From contig NZ_JBHUOP010000006.1 in assembly GCF_042683685.1 (NCBI RefSeq), forward strand, positions 62,001 to 126,000: a stretch of DNA of 64,000 bases. Direction: 5' to 3'. Shown here piece by piece: positions 44,648 through 53,977 of this stretch. Position 1 is the stretch's first letter. Every line of letters starts with the position of its first letter. The notes beneath the pieces are model-generated. The model did not search any database. It saw only the letters and a program-made list of their open reading frames with translations, and was not told where the DNA came from. The position numbers were made by a program, and so were the translations under genes. Origin of the DNA: Timonella corticicola. GTDB taxonomy: Bacteria; Actinomycetota; Actinomycetes; Actinomycetales; Cellulomonadaceae.

Positions 44648-45388
44648 ATGCGTGACTCTGTTCTACCCAATCATCCGGGGTTATCCCACAGCACTCCGAA
44701 CCTTGCATTGCCCACCCCTGGCGAGGCCTTCGCCGACCACGCCTTCGATGCGGTGCTGTTCGACATGGACGGCACCCTCATCAACTCGATCCCCATCGCC
44801 GAACGATGCTGGGGCATCTGGATGCAGGAGTACGGCTATCCGGCAGACCATTTCCACCAGTTCCACGGAACACCTGCCAAGGCCATCGCAGAGCTACTCC
44901 TCCCCGAGGAGGAGTGGGAGCGTGGTTTCCAACGCATCGTTGACCTTGAGATGAACGAGACCGACGGCATCATCGTGCTACCGGGCACAACCGACGCATT
45001 GGCCGCGATCCCACCACAGGCCCGTGCAATCGTCACCTCCTGCACTCGAGGTCTCGCACTCCTGCGCCTGAACGTGACGGGCCTCGATATGCCCACCCTC
45101 GTGTGTGCGGATGACGTTGAGCGCGGCAAACCCTATCCAGACCCGTACCTTCGCGGTGCCCAACTGCTCGGCGTTGACCCGAGTCGCTGCCTGGTGGTTG
45201 AAGATGCGCCCTCTGGCCTACGCGCGGGACGAGTCGCAGGGGCCAAAACCATCGCGGTTCCCGGAACCAACGCCTTGGAGGACCTCGACGCCGACGCATA
45301 CGCTCAAGGACTCGACCGCATCGAGTTCGTGTGGGATGCGTCAGCCAAGCAGATCACAGTCCGCGACCGCATGGCCGGAACCGACTGA
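44648..45388 (+). CDS. HAD-family hydrolase (phosphosugar phosphatase / beta-phosphoglucomutase-like)
   Basis: A 246-residue haloacid-dehalogenase phosphatase. FDMDGTLINS is motif I with the nucleophilic Asp. AIVTSCTRG is motif II. ERGKPYPDPYLRGAQLLGV carries the motif III Lys, and VVEDAPSGLRAGRVAG is motif IV. The helical cap between motifs I and II is about 60 residues. The pattern fits the GPP1/YfbT-type sugar phosphatase group. The start is the ATG at 44648, with AGG upstream. It diverges from tmk. Confidence 0.9.
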   Translation: MRDSVLPNHPGLSHSTPNLALPTPGEAFADHAFDAVLFDMDGTLINSIPIAERCWGIWMQEYGYPADHFHQFHGTPAKAIAELLLPEEEWERGFQRIVDLEMNETDGIIVLPGTTDALAAIPPQARAIVTSCTRGLALLRLNVTGLDMPTLVCADDVERGKPYPDPYLRGAQLLGVDPSRCLVVEDAPSGLRAGRVAGAKTIAVPGTNALEDLDADAYAQGLDRIEFVWDASAKQITVRDRMAGTD

Positions 45389-45401
45389 CTGACCCGACTG
45401 C

Positions 45402-45412
45402 TCGTCGGCAAT
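45402..45412 (-). repeat. ATTGRCGACGA-like motif, near match
   Basis: ATTGCCGACGA on the minus strand, one base off consensus, in a convergent gap 83 bases from a long hairpin. Confidence 0.45.
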
Positions 45413-45495
45413 AGAAACGCCAGCAACAGACCCAGCGGCACGACAGCAACCAGTAGTACAACCGACAGCGCAGAGCCGCTCGATACCACGCGGCA

Positions 45496-45534
45496 GGGGC
45501 CGTGGCCCGCAGAGCACCTGCGGGCCACGGCCCC
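45496..45534. terminator. Bidirectional terminator-like hairpin between convergent genes
   Basis: GGGGCCGTGGCCCGCAG pairs perfectly with CTGCGGGCCACGGCCCC (17 bp) around AGCAC. It lies between the HAD gene (plus) and the Gfo/Idh gene (minus). It is very GC-rich, with no T run. Confidence 0.82.
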
Positions 45535-45551
45535 TCACACTGATCAGCCGA

Positions 45552-46598
45552 TCATTCGCCCGGGTAACGCACACCGACCTGGGCGCGGATCTCGTCCATG
45601 GACTCGATCAGATCGAGCGTGTTCTGCCAGGTCATCCGCTCGGACTCGGTCTTTCCCGCGGTGATAGAGCGGGCTACCTCGGCGGCCTCGAACTCCAGGC
45701 CGCGAATCTCGTCGCGCTCGTAGCGTGACGTGGAGCCGTCATACCCAACCACCGTGAAGGCGCTCGGGGCGTAGAACGCGCCCTCGATGTCGATGCGGCC
45801 CTTGGAGCCGACAATCGACGCGGTCGTGGGGGTCTGACCCCACAGGGTCGTGTGCAGGGACGCGCGCACGCCGTCCGCGTACTCGAAGATGATCGCGATC
45901 TGTCCGTCCACGCCAGTCTGGGTCAACGCGCCGCTGGCCACAATCTTGTCGGGAGTTCCCAGAAGGTCGTGCGCGAACGCAACGGGATATACGCCAAGGT
46001 CGAGCAGTGCACCGCCCGCGAGTTCCGGGGCGAACAGTCGGTGCTGCGGGTTGAACGGGAAGTACTGTCCGTGATCGGCAAGAATCGTTGTCACCTCGCC
46101 GATCGTGCCGTTCGCGACGATGTCGCGCACCGCCGCGATATGCGGCAGGTGGCGCGTCCACATCGCCTCCATCACGAACACGCCCTGTGCGCGAGCCGCG
46201 TCGAGTACCTCGCGGGCCTCCGCTGCGTTTCGGGTAAAAGCCTTTTCGACGAGCACATGCTTTCCAGCGTTAATGGCCAGCAGAGCGTGGTCACGGTGGT
46301 GCGAGTGGGGCGTCCCGATGTACACGACATCGATGTCTGGGTCGCGCACCAGATCCTCATACGAGGTGTAGATGGTGGTGTCCGCGTCCGCACCAATGTT
46401 CTCGGCGATAAACGCGCGGGCTTTTTCTTCGTCGCGGGAGCCGACCGCAGCAATCACGGACGAAGTGAAGTTGGTGACGCACTGGGCAAACTCCCCAGAG
46501 ATCCATCCAGCTCCGATGATGCCCCACTTCACGGCGGGTGCATCCATCGGCGACGGAGTGAGATGAGAGATCAGCGCTGATTCAATAGTGTTTCCCAT
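45552..46598 (-). CDS. Gfo/Idh/MocA-family oxidoreductase
   Basis: A 348-residue NAD(P)-dependent oxidoreductase. The Rossmann motif is WGIIGAGWISGEFA near residue 24. VYIGTPHSHHRDHALLAINAGKHVLVEKAF (quoted in two parts: VYIGTPHSHHRDHALLAI and NAGKHVLVEKAF) contains the EK(P/A) signature. GGALLDLGVYPVAFAHDLLG lies in the C-terminal substrate domain. Family members act on sugars, inositols or bile pigments; the substrate is not identifiable here. The ATG at 46598 follows GGGG closely; an internal ATG at residue 18 has no binding site. Confidence 0.92.
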   Translation of the reverse strand: MGNTIESALISHLTPSPMDAPAVKWGIIGAGWISGEFAQCVTNFTSSVIAAVGSRDEEKARAFIAENIGADADTTIYTSYEDLVRDPDIDVVYIGTPHSHHRDHALLAINAGKHVLVEKAFTRNAAEAREVLDAARAQGVFVMEAMWTRHLPHIAAVRDIVANGTIGEVTTILADHGQYFPFNPQHRLFAPELAGGALLDLGVYPVAFAHDLLGTPDKIVASGALTQTGVDGQIAIIFEYADGVRASLHTTLWGQTPTTASIVGSKGRIDIEGAFYAPSAFTVVGYDGSTSRYERDEIRGLEFEAAEVARSITAGKTESERMTWQNTLDLIESMDEIRAQVGVRYPGE

Positions 46599-46652
46599 AT
46601 CCCCAACCGTACGCCTAACAGGCGCGAGTCGGGGTTATGCCATGCGGATGAA

Positions 46653-47264
46653 CTAAAGGGTACGGACCGCAATCTCTGGGTCGAGGCGTCCTCCGCGTGG
46701 GCGGAACGCGTCCTGGGCCGGGTACCCAACGTTGACCACGAGGAAGGACTTGTGCCCGTTGTCGGCGTTGAAATGCTCATCGAGCTTGGCGGCGTTGAAC
46801 CCACCCATTGGACCCGCTGCCAGGCCCAATGCGCGGACCGCAAGGATGAAATACCCCGCTTGAATGTGTGCATTGTTGTTCGCCATCTTCGCGGCGGCCT
46901 GCGGATTCGACTCGAAGAACGCCCTACGCTCCTCAGCCCACGGCGCGAAGGTGCCGAAGTGTTCGAACCAGTTAGCGTCCGCGGACAGGATCGCCACGAG
47001 CGGAGCGGCGGCGGTCTTGTCCTTGTTGCCATCGTTCATTGCGTCCACAAGCGCGCCGCGAGCCTGTTCGGAACGCACCCAGGTGATGCGCAACGGCTGG
47101 TTGTTCATCGAGGTTGGCGCCCACTTGATGAGTTCGTACACCTTGTCAGCAAGGTTCTGGCCAACCTCTTCGTCCGTGAACGCGTGCGCGGTGTGCGCCT
47201 CATCGAACAGTAGGGCCAGTTGGTCTTCCGTGAGCGAGGCGAGTGTCTGTGGTGCGAGCGTCAT
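46653..47264 (-). CDS. Nitroreductase-family malonic semialdehyde reductase (RutE-like)
   Basis: A 203-residue flavoprotein. It follows the RutE/HadB pattern: AHTAHAFTDEEV, then YELIKWAPTSMNNQPLRITW, LVAILSADANWFEHF and ALGLAAGPMGGFN. RutE reduces malonic semialdehyde in pyrimidine breakdown, but no other rut gene is here, so a general nitro- or enal-reductase role is equally possible. AGAGG lies 3-4 bases before the ATG at 47264. It is upstream of, and parallel to, the Gfo/Idh gene. Confidence 0.9.
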   Translation of the reverse strand: MTLAPQTLASLTEDQLALLFDEAHTAHAFTDEEVGQNLADKVYELIKWAPTSMNNQPLRITWVRSEQARGALVDAMNDGNKDKTAAAPLVAILSADANWFEHFGTFAPWAEERRAFFESNPQAAAKMANNNAHIQAGYFILAVRALGLAAGPMGGFNAAKLDEHFNADNGHKSFLVVNVGYPAQDAFRPRGGRLDPEIAVRTL

Positions 47265-47391
47265 GATCCTCTTTCGTGTGTGGTGCTTCGGCGCGGGTAA
47301 CAACATAAAAACCGCCGCCCTTGTTCCATGCGCCAGCAAAATGTTTGGGCGCGAGGAGGGCGGCGGCTTTGCCGGTTACTGGTTGGCCGAC

Positions 47392-50196
47392 TTACTCGTC
47401 GGTTGCAGCCTTTTTAGGTGCGGTTTTGCGCGTTGTCGTCTTCTTAGCCGTGGTTGACTTCGTTGCGGCAGCCTTCGTAGCAGTGGTCTTAGCTGCCGTG
47501 GCCTTCTTGGTTGTGGTGGCCTTCTTCGCGGTCGATGCGCGAGTGGTCCGCTTAACCGGCCCCTTGGCGCGCTTCTCTGCGAGGAGTTCCACAGCCTGTT
47601 CGAACGTCACATTGTCGACCGTCGCATCGCGTGGCAGCGTACGGTTCGTTGTGCCGTCCGTGACATAGGGACCAAAACGGCCGTCCTTGATCACCACCGG
47701 CTTCTCGGAGGTTGGATCGATACCCAGTTCGCGCAGCGGAGCGGACGCGGTAGCCCCACGACCACGCTTTGGCTGCTTGTAGATCTCAAGGGCTTCCTCA
47801 AGCGTGATCGTGAGTAGTTTCTCTTCGCTGTCGATCGTGCGCGAGTCGGTCCCCTTCTTCAGGTAGGGCCCGTAGCGGCCGTTCTGTGCGGTGATCTCGG
47901 TGTCGCTCTCGGGGTCAACACCCACCACACGTGGCAACGACAGCAGTCTCAGCGCATCGTCGAGCGTGATGGTGCTCAGCGACTGCGACTTGAACAACGA
48001 TGCAGTGCGTGGTTTCGGAAGTGCGGCCTTTGCCTTTTTCTTGGCTGCGGCGCTCATTCCCTCGTCCAACTCTGGCTCAGGGATGACCTCGGTGACGTAT
48101 GGGCCGAATCGTCCGGCCTTCGCGACTATCTGGTGCCCGGAGATAGGGTCGGTTCCGAGTGCAACGTCGCCGTCGCCCTGGGTTTCGATCAGTTCACGAG
48201 CCTTCTCAACGGTCAACTCGTCTGGCGCAACGTCGTCTGGCACCGAGGCACGCGGTGGGTTCTGGCCCTCTTCGACCGGCTTCGACAGGTCCTCGATGTA
48301 TGGGCCATACCGCCCTACGCGCAGGAACAATCCCTCACCGATTTCAACCGTGTTGATGTCGCGGGCGTCAATCTCGCCGAGGTTCTCAACGAGTTCCTTC
48401 AGTCCATCGTTCTCTGCCGCATCGCCGCCAAAGTAGAACCGGGTCAGCCACGCCGTGCGGTCAGTCTCCCCCGACGCAATCTCATCCAGATCGGATTCCA
48501 TCTCCGCGGTGAAGTCATAGTCGATCAGCTGGGAGAAGTGGTCTTCGAGCAGCCGGATCACGGCAAATGCAAGCCACGACGGCACGAGCGCCTGACCACG
48601 GTTATGCACGTATCCGCGGTCCTGGATCGTGGAGATCGTTGCCGCGTAGGTTGATGGACGTCCGATCCCGCGTTCTTCGAGGGCCTTCACGAGCGAGGCC
48701 TCCGTGTAACGCGGTGGCGCGGAGGTGGTGTGTCCATCTGCGGCCAGGTCGGCAGCCGCGAGCGCATCGCCCTGCTCCATCTGCGGTAGGCGGGCGTCGC
48801 CCTTGCCGTCCTCAGCGTAGCGCTCGGTGTCCCGGCCCTCCTCATATGCGGCGAGGAATCCACGGAACGTGATGACGGTTCCAGAGGCACCGAACACGGC
48901 TTCACGGCCGTTTGCTGCCACCTGGATACGAACGGTCGCGGTCGAACCACGAGCGTCAGCCATCTGCGAGGCGACCGTGCGCTTCCAGATCAGTTCATAC
49001 AGTTTGAACTGTTCGCCGGACAGCGAGTTCGCCACCTGTGCTGGGGTGCGGAATGAGTCTCCAGCAGGGCGGATTGCCTCGTGCGCCTCCTGAGCGCCCT
49101 TGGCCTTGGATGCGTAGTGACGTGGCTTGTCGGGAACGAACTCGGAGCCGTACAGCTCCGCTGCCTGTCTGCGCGCCGCAGAAATCGCCTGGGTCGAGAG
49201 TGCCGACGAGTCGGTACGCATGTAGGTGATGTAACCGTTCTCGTACAGGGTCTGCGCCACGCGCATCGTCTGCTTCGAGGACATGCGCAGTTTACGGGAC
49301 GCCTCCTGCTGCAATGTCGACGTGGTGAACGGTGCCGCTGGGCGGCGCGTGTATGGCTTGGTCTCAAGCGAAAGAACTTCTCCGCCATGCCCGTCAAGCG
49401 CTGACACGAGTTCTTGGGCCGCAGACTCGTCCAGGTGAGCCACGTTCTTCGCGGTCAGCTCACCCGCGTCGTTGAAGTCGCGGCCGGTAGCCACACGTTG
49501 TCCATCAACCTGCGTGATCTTCGCATTAAATGAGGAACCCGCGTCCGCGCCGCTCAGAGCGGTGAAGGTTGCAGAGATGTCCCAGTAGTTCGCAGGCACG
49601 AAAGCCATGCGTTCGCGTTCACGCTCAACAATCAGGCGAGTGGCAACCGACTGCACGCGACCAGCGGACAGACCCTGGCGGACCTTGCGCCACAACACCG
49701 GCGATACCTCGTAGCCGTAGAGGCGGTCGAGGATACGGCGAGTCTCCTGAGCATCGACAAGACGCTCGTCGAGATCACGCGTGTTTTCGAGGGCACGCTG
49801 AATCGCCTCCTTGGTGATCTCATGGAACACCATGCGCTTGACCGGGACCTTGGGGCGTAGTGCCTCGAGGAGGTGCCAGGCGATTGCCTCGCCCTCACGG
49901 TCCTCATCGGTTGCGAGATACAGTTCATCCGCGTCCTTGAGGAGGCGCTTTAACTCGGTGACCTTCTTCTTCTTGTCCGGGTAGATGTCGTAGTACGGGG
50001 TGAACCCGTCCTCCACGTCAACCGCGAACTTTCCGTATGGTCCCTTTTTCATATCCGCAGGGAGCTCAGATGGCTGCGGCAGGTCACGGATGTGGCCAAC
50101 ACTCGCTTCCACTTCATAGTCATCGCCAAGATAGTTGGCAATCGTGCGTGCCTTTGCGGGCGACTCCACGATGACGAGCTTACGTCCAGAGGACAT
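47392..50196 (-). CDS. topA: DNA topoisomerase I
   Basis: Type IA topoisomerase of 934 residues that relaxes negative supercoils. The Toprim domain (about 6-130) has VIVESPAKA and LYLATDEDREGEAIAWHL with its acidic metal-binding residues. The active-site Tyr325 lies in GYITYMRTDS. Several C-terminal Topo_C repeats contain GRYGPYI, GRFGPYVTE, GRYGPYLKKG and GRFGPYVTDG. The last 50 residues form a Lys/Ala/Thr-rich basic tail, a known feature of actinobacterial TopA thought to aid processivity. There are no Cys4 zinc modules. Confidence 0.97.
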   Translation of the reverse strand: MSSGRKLVIVESPAKARTIANYLGDDYEVEASVGHIRDLPQPSELPADMKKGPYGKFAVDVEDGFTPYYDIYPDKKKKVTELKRLLKDADELYLATDEDREGEAIAWHLLEALRPKVPVKRMVFHEITKEAIQRALENTRDLDERLVDAQETRRILDRLYGYEVSPVLWRKVRQGLSAGRVQSVATRLIVERERERMAFVPANYWDISATFTALSGADAGSSFNAKITQVDGQRVATGRDFNDAGELTAKNVAHLDESAAQELVSALDGHGGEVLSLETKPYTRRPAAPFTTSTLQQEASRKLRMSSKQTMRVAQTLYENGYITYMRTDSSALSTQAISAARRQAAELYGSEFVPDKPRHYASKAKGAQEAHEAIRPAGDSFRTPAQVANSLSGEQFKLYELIWKRTVASQMADARGSTATVRIQVAANGREAVFGASGTVITFRGFLAAYEEGRDTERYAEDGKGDARLPQMEQGDALAAADLAADGHTTSAPPRYTEASLVKALEERGIGRPSTYAATISTIQDRGYVHNRGQALVPSWLAFAVIRLLEDHFSQLIDYDFTAEMESDLDEIASGETDRTAWLTRFYFGGDAAENDGLKELVENLGEIDARDINTVEIGEGLFLRVGRYGPYIEDLSKPVEEGQNPPRASVPDDVAPDELTVEKARELIETQGDGDVALGTDPISGHQIVAKAGRFGPYVTEVIPEPELDEGMSAAAKKKAKAALPKPRTASLFKSQSLSTITLDDALRLLSLPRVVGVDPESDTEITAQNGRYGPYLKKGTDSRTIDSEEKLLTITLEEALEIYKQPKRGRGATASAPLRELGIDPTSEKPVVIKDGRFGPYVTDGTTNRTLPRDATVDNVTFEQAVELLAEKRAKGPVKRTTRASTAKKATTTKKATAAKTTATKAAATKSTTAKKTTTRKTAPKKAATDE

Positions 50197-50314
50197 GAAC
50201 GATCCTGCTTCCAGTAAAAGTATTGTTCGGTTCCCTGCTCTGAACTTCGAGCGGGCATGCTTTGGTCAATATATAGCCAAACAACGTATCAGTTCGACCA
50301 CAAGCACATTGAGA

Positions 50315-51199
50315 TTAGCGCATTCGGGCAACTGCTTGCCTCATGATCAGACTAGCCGCACACACCGCGATGCTCGTGGAGAGTACCGCGAACGACGCCC
50401 CGAGGAAGGCCTCCCGTTCAAGAGTAGCCGCTGCTAGTTCCAGGTTTTCCCAGTGCGTGAACGCGCCTCCAAGATAGTGGTACGCCGCTGCCGCACACAC
50501 CAGTGTTGCAAGCACCATAGTTACCGAGACAATGATCGTGGCTGTATTCATTGGGCGACGTTCAACGGGTTCATCATCGGGAAGCCTCGACAGCGCACAG
50601 ATCCCCAACGCCCACGCACCGCACACGAGGACCGCCGCGACGACGTCTGAGGGTCGGTGCCACTGGCCGACAAGCGTTGAGACTCCAGTCGCGGTCGTAT
50701 AGATCGCGCCAGCCACCGCAGCCCAAGGTCGCCACACTCGGGGAACCACAAGAAGAAGGGCAAGGGACACACTCGCAGCAGCGGTCGTATGTCCAGACGG
50801 CAACGAGTTACCAGGGGCCCACACCACGCCGAAGTCAGGGCGGTCGAGCACGATCTTCTTCAACACCTGAGTGGTTACATTCGCCCCCACGATGAGCGTG
50901 ACCGCCTGTATGGCAAGCCACCATCGCTTACGGAGCAGTGCGATCGCGCCCACCACGATAATCGCGCCACCAATGTATACAGTCGAAACGACGTCGAGGA
51001 TTGGCCCTGCAAGCCACCACAGTTCACCTTTGAGGCCATACGATCCCTTGAATGCGATGTCATCGATGACCTGTCCCCGCTCGGTATTGACGAAGACCTG
51101 CCACACGTAGAGCGCCAACAACAACGCAAAGACTCCCCCGGTGAGGGACATCGCTCGCACGAAGACATGCGAGACTCGGAATCTTGTTTTTTCGACCAC
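50315..51199 (-). CDS. PAP2-family phosphatase
   Basis: A 294-residue integral membrane phosphatase with about six to seven helices. The three PAP2 active-site motifs are visible: KKIVLDRPDF, then LPSGHTTAA, then GQWHRPSDVVAA. Such enzymes dephosphorylate undecaprenyl pyrophosphate or phosphatidic acid-type lipids. The extra C-terminal helix pair after DDEPVERRPMN is longer than in minimal PAP2 proteins. The ribosome binding site at 51199 is weak. It is divergent from the two-component system. Confidence 0.9.
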   Translation of the reverse strand: MVEKTRFRVSHVFVRAMSLTGGVFALLLALYVWQVFVNTERGQVIDDIAFKGSYGLKGELWWLAGPILDVVSTVYIGGAIIVVGAIALLRKRWWLAIQAVTLIVGANVTTQVLKKIVLDRPDFGVVWAPGNSLPSGHTTAAASVSLALLLVVPRVWRPWAAVAGAIYTTATGVSTLVGQWHRPSDVVAAVLVCGAWALGICALSRLPDDEPVERRPMNTATIIVSVTMVLATLVCAAAAYHYLGGAFTHWENLELAAATLEREAFLGASFAVLSTSIAVCAASLIMRQAVARMR

Positions 51200-51493
51200 C
51201 CATCTACGGTAATGCCTTGATGTGGAGGAACAGCAAAAATACTGGTCACATTCGCCGGTTTATCCGCAGGGGAAGTACCCATTACGCGGCCCACTCGCCC
51301 AAGAAACACCCTCAAGTCACGTCAGCCGCGCATCAGGGTACGGTTTTCTCTGTTTCGCCTAGTAAGAAACTAGGCGAAACAGAGAAAACCGTGACCTGGT
51401 CCTAGGATCGCAGCGGAAAGGCGCTAAGCGTCTCACAGGAACCTCATAGGCTGAGCACAAGAAAAAGAAATCGCCAGCCGTCATTATTGAGGT
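51200..51493. other. Divergent region with a 24-bp perfect hairpin
   Basis: A 294-base region between the PAP2 gene and the response regulator gene. Apart from the hairpin at 51340-51392 I see no gene. Confidence 0.5.
51340..51392. other. Perfect 24-bp inverted repeat in a divergent promoter region
   Basis: Arms 51340-51363 and 51369-51392 are exact reverse complements (the left arm starts ACGGTTTTCTCTG) around AAGAA. No T run follows. It lies upstream of both flanking genes, where a terminator for them makes no sense. It may end an unannotated small transcript or act as a regulatory structure. Confidence 0.8.
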
Positions 51494-52243
51494 ATGGCAT
51501 CGCACTCCACTCCAGCAGGTCTCCCCCGACTCACCCGTCCAGACGGTTCTCCCGTCCGTGCTCTCGTCGTAGACGATGAGCCGAACCTCGCCGAGCTCCT
51601 CACAGCCGCACTACGCTACGAGGGTTGGGAAATCTCGACGGCGCTCAATGGCCAGACAGCCTTGAAACTTGCCCGTGAGGAAAAACCAGACATTATCGTG
51701 CTGGACATCATGCTCCCTGACATCAGCGGGCTCGAAGTCCTCAAGCGCATCCGACAGTTCCTCCCGTCCGTTCCGGTCCTGTTCCTGACAGCGAAGGACG
51801 CGGTCGCTGACCGGGTTCAAGGACTCACCGTCGGCGGAGACGACTACGTCACCAAACCATTTAGCCTCGAAGAGGTCGTAGCCCGTCTGCGTGCACTACT
51901 GCGCAGGTCCGGTGCGGAGGCAGAGAGTACCGAGTCGGTGCTGATCGTCGGCGATCTGGTACTCGACGAGGACTCACACGAGGTATCACGCGGCGGCGAG
52001 GAAATCAGCTTGACCGCAACCGAGTTCGAATTGCTCAGATTCCTCATGCGCAACGCGCGCCGAGTCGTGTCCAAGGCCCAGATCCTTGATCGAGTATGGC
52101 AGTACGACTTTGGCGGTCAGGCCAACATCGTTGAACTGTACATCTCGTATCTGCGGCGCAAGATCGACCGTGGTCGATCGCCAATGATCCATACGCTGCG
52201 CGGCGTTGGATACGTGCTCAAACCTGCGGCGGACGACCAATGA
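51494..52243 (+). CDS. OmpR/PhoB-family response regulator
   Basis: A 249-residue DNA-binding regulator. The receiver domain has VVDDEP (acidic pocket), phospho-acceptor Asp71 in IIVLDIMLPD, and the switch residues in FLTAKDA and VTKPF. The winged-helix domain includes LTATEFELLRFLM and VELYISYLRRKIDRG. It resembles the TrcR-type regulators of actinobacteria. Its stop overlaps the kinase start (ATGA at 52240-52243), so the two form a cognate pair. Confidence 0.95.
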   Translation: MASHSTPAGLPRLTRPDGSPVRALVVDDEPNLAELLTAALRYEGWEISTALNGQTALKLAREEKPDIIVLDIMLPDISGLEVLKRIRQFLPSVPVLFLTAKDAVADRVQGLTVGGDDYVTKPFSLEEVVARLRALLRRSGAEAESTESVLIVGDLVLDEDSHEVSRGGEEISLTATEFELLRFLMRNARRVVSKAQILDRVWQYDFGGQANIVELYISYLRRKIDRGRSPMIHTLRGVGYVLKPAADDQ

Positions 52244-53724
52244 CGTTGCGTCATCGCCTCGTGACATTGATCGTGACGGTGGTGCTCTTGGTCAGTACCA
52301 CCATCGCGATCGTGCTTGCCCTTGCTCTGCGTGCGAATCTCTACGGCCAGTTGGACGGTGAACTGCGTTTGGCAAGCAACCGTGCGGTGAGCCGTCCCCT
52401 GCTTGAAAGTGGTTTCAATCGGACGGAACCGGACTCCAAGCCGGACCAGGGAGATGATGACTCGGCGGCCGGACGCATCCCACTTGGTCAAGCGGCCGGG
52501 ACAATCACGATTACCTATTTCACGTCTGTTCTGGTGGATGCCGGCTATATCGATGAGTCAGGGACGTATCAGACGCTCACGCTTGAGCAGTTTGAGGCTT
52601 TGGACGCGCTGCCGAATGACGGACGGATCGCTGCGGTCAAAGTACCCGATCTAGGGACGTTCCATGCGATTTCGCAGGATAACCGGTCAGGGAACCGTAC
52701 GATCACGGCGATGTCGACCGCGAGCGCGAGCGATTCCCTACGCGTTTTCGTGGGTGTGGAAGCCGTGTTGATCGTTGTGGCTGTTGGTGCGGCTGGATGG
52801 GCTGGAACCTTCTTCATTCGCCGTGCGCTACGTCCTCTTGATGCGGTTGCCGCAACAGCCACCCAGGTCTCGGAACTTCCTCTGGCGCAGGGTGAGGTTG
52901 CGGAGTTGGTTCGGGTTCCGCAGGACCTCACCGACGAGTCCACCGAGGTTGGTAAGGTCGGTGCGGCCTTGAACAGGATGCTCGGTCATGTCCAGGGTGC
53001 ACTGGCCGCACGCCATGAGTCGGAGACCCAGGTGCGCCAGTTTGTTGCGGACGCCTCCCATGAACTGCGCACGCCGCTCGCGTCCATCCGCGGATACGCC
53101 GAGTTGGTGCGTAGGTCCGGCGAGACGGTTCCCGAGGGAGCAGGTCAGGCGCTGGGTCGGATCGAGTCCGAATCGATTCGGATGTCTGGCCTGGTGGAGG
53201 ATCTGCTGCTGCTCGCTCATTTGGATGCTGGCCGCGAACTGGCGCATGACACGGTCGATCTGTCGATGCTCTCGATCATGACGTTGTCCGATGCACATGC
53301 GGCAGGCCCGAACCACGTGTGGAACCTCGATATTCCGGAGGAGCCGTGCGAGGTCATCGGCGACGAGGCGCGCCTGCAACAGGTTCTCGTCAATCTGCTG
53401 GCAAACTCCCGTGTGCACACTCCCGAGGGGACGGAGGTGACACTTGCACTCACGCCACAGGACGACGGCGGCATGGTGATCAGTGTGTCGAACAACGGTC
53501 CGGAGATTCCGGCCGAACTGCGCAGTTCGCTGTTCCAGCGGTTCAGTCGTGGAGATACGTCTCGAAACCGCACCGGAGGATCGACCGGGCTCGGGTTGGC
53601 GATCGCTCAGGCGATCGTGACTGCGCACGGCGGCAGGATCACGGTGGAGTCCTCGCCCGAGCAGACGACCTTCTCGGTCGTGCTCCCTCCCGCCGGTTCT
53701 GTCCCGATCGCAAAGGGCCCCTAG
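52240..53724 (+). CDS. Sensor histidine kinase
   Basis: A 494-residue kinase. Helix 1 (LVTLIVTVVLLVSTTIAIVL) and helix 2 (about 170-190, VLIVVAVGAAGWAGTFF) flank an extracytoplasmic sensor of about 140 residues with no recognised fold. HAMP follows, then the H box ADASHELRTPLASIRGYAEL with His274. The ATPase part has VLVNLLANSRVHTP (N box) and GSTGLGLAIAQAIV. It pairs with the overlapping response regulator. The signal is not inferable. Confidence 0.95.
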   Translation: MTLRHRLVTLIVTVVLLVSTTIAIVLALALRANLYGQLDGELRLASNRAVSRPLLESGFNRTEPDSKPDQGDDDSAAGRIPLGQAAGTITITYFTSVLVDAGYIDESGTYQTLTLEQFEALDALPNDGRIAAVKVPDLGTFHAISQDNRSGNRTITAMSTASASDSLRVFVGVEAVLIVVAVGAAGWAGTFFIRRALRPLDAVAATATQVSELPLAQGEVAELVRVPQDLTDESTEVGKVGAALNRMLGHVQGALAARHESETQVRQFVADASHELRTPLASIRGYAELVRRSGETVPEGAGQALGRIESESIRMSGLVEDLLLLAHLDAGRELAHDTVDLSMLSIMTLSDAHAAGPNHVWNLDIPEEPCEVIGDEARLQQVLVNLLANSRVHTPEGTEVTLALTPQDDGGMVISVSNNGPEIPAELRSSLFQRFSRGDTSRNRTGGSTGLGLAIAQAIVTAHGGRITVESSPEQTTFSVVLPPAGSVPIAKGP

Positions 53725-53742
53725 AGCAGCACCATATTGTGG

Positions 53743-53753
53743 ATTGACGACGA
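53743..53753 (+). repeat. ATTGRCGACGA intergenic motif, copy 6
   Basis: Exact (ATTGACGACGA followed by GTGGG), pointing to palindromic element copy 5. Confidence 0.75.
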
Positions 53754-53784
53754 GTGGGCTACGTTCCAGCCCAGGCTCCGATCT

Positions 53785-53847
53785 CGATGGGGCGTTTTGG
53801 GTCCGGGTGCATCCACAAAAAGTGTGTACCCGGGCCCAAAACGCCCC
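53785..53847. repeat. 59-bp palindromic element, copy 5
   Basis: The core runs 53789-53847. GGGGCGTTTTGGG pairs perfectly with CCCAAAACGCCCC (13 bp); a T-G pair and CCGGGT/ACCCGG extend the stem to about 20 bp. CGAT precedes it. Confidence 0.85.
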
Positions 53848-53977
53848 AACGGCTATAGGAACGAAGTTACTGTTAAGCAGCGAACGGCAAGAAGCAACTG
53901 CTGAGCGACGGTATAGGGGAATCACCTCGGAGGAAGCGATGCCCGCGGAGGGTGAGTTGACGCTGGAGGACGAGGGC

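Noticed and set aside
45304..45528. 74-codon minus-strand frame with a hydrophobic stretch (LLVAVVPLGLLLAFLLP)
   Set aside because: It overlaps the end of the HAD gene and a terminator hairpin and has no ribosome binding site.
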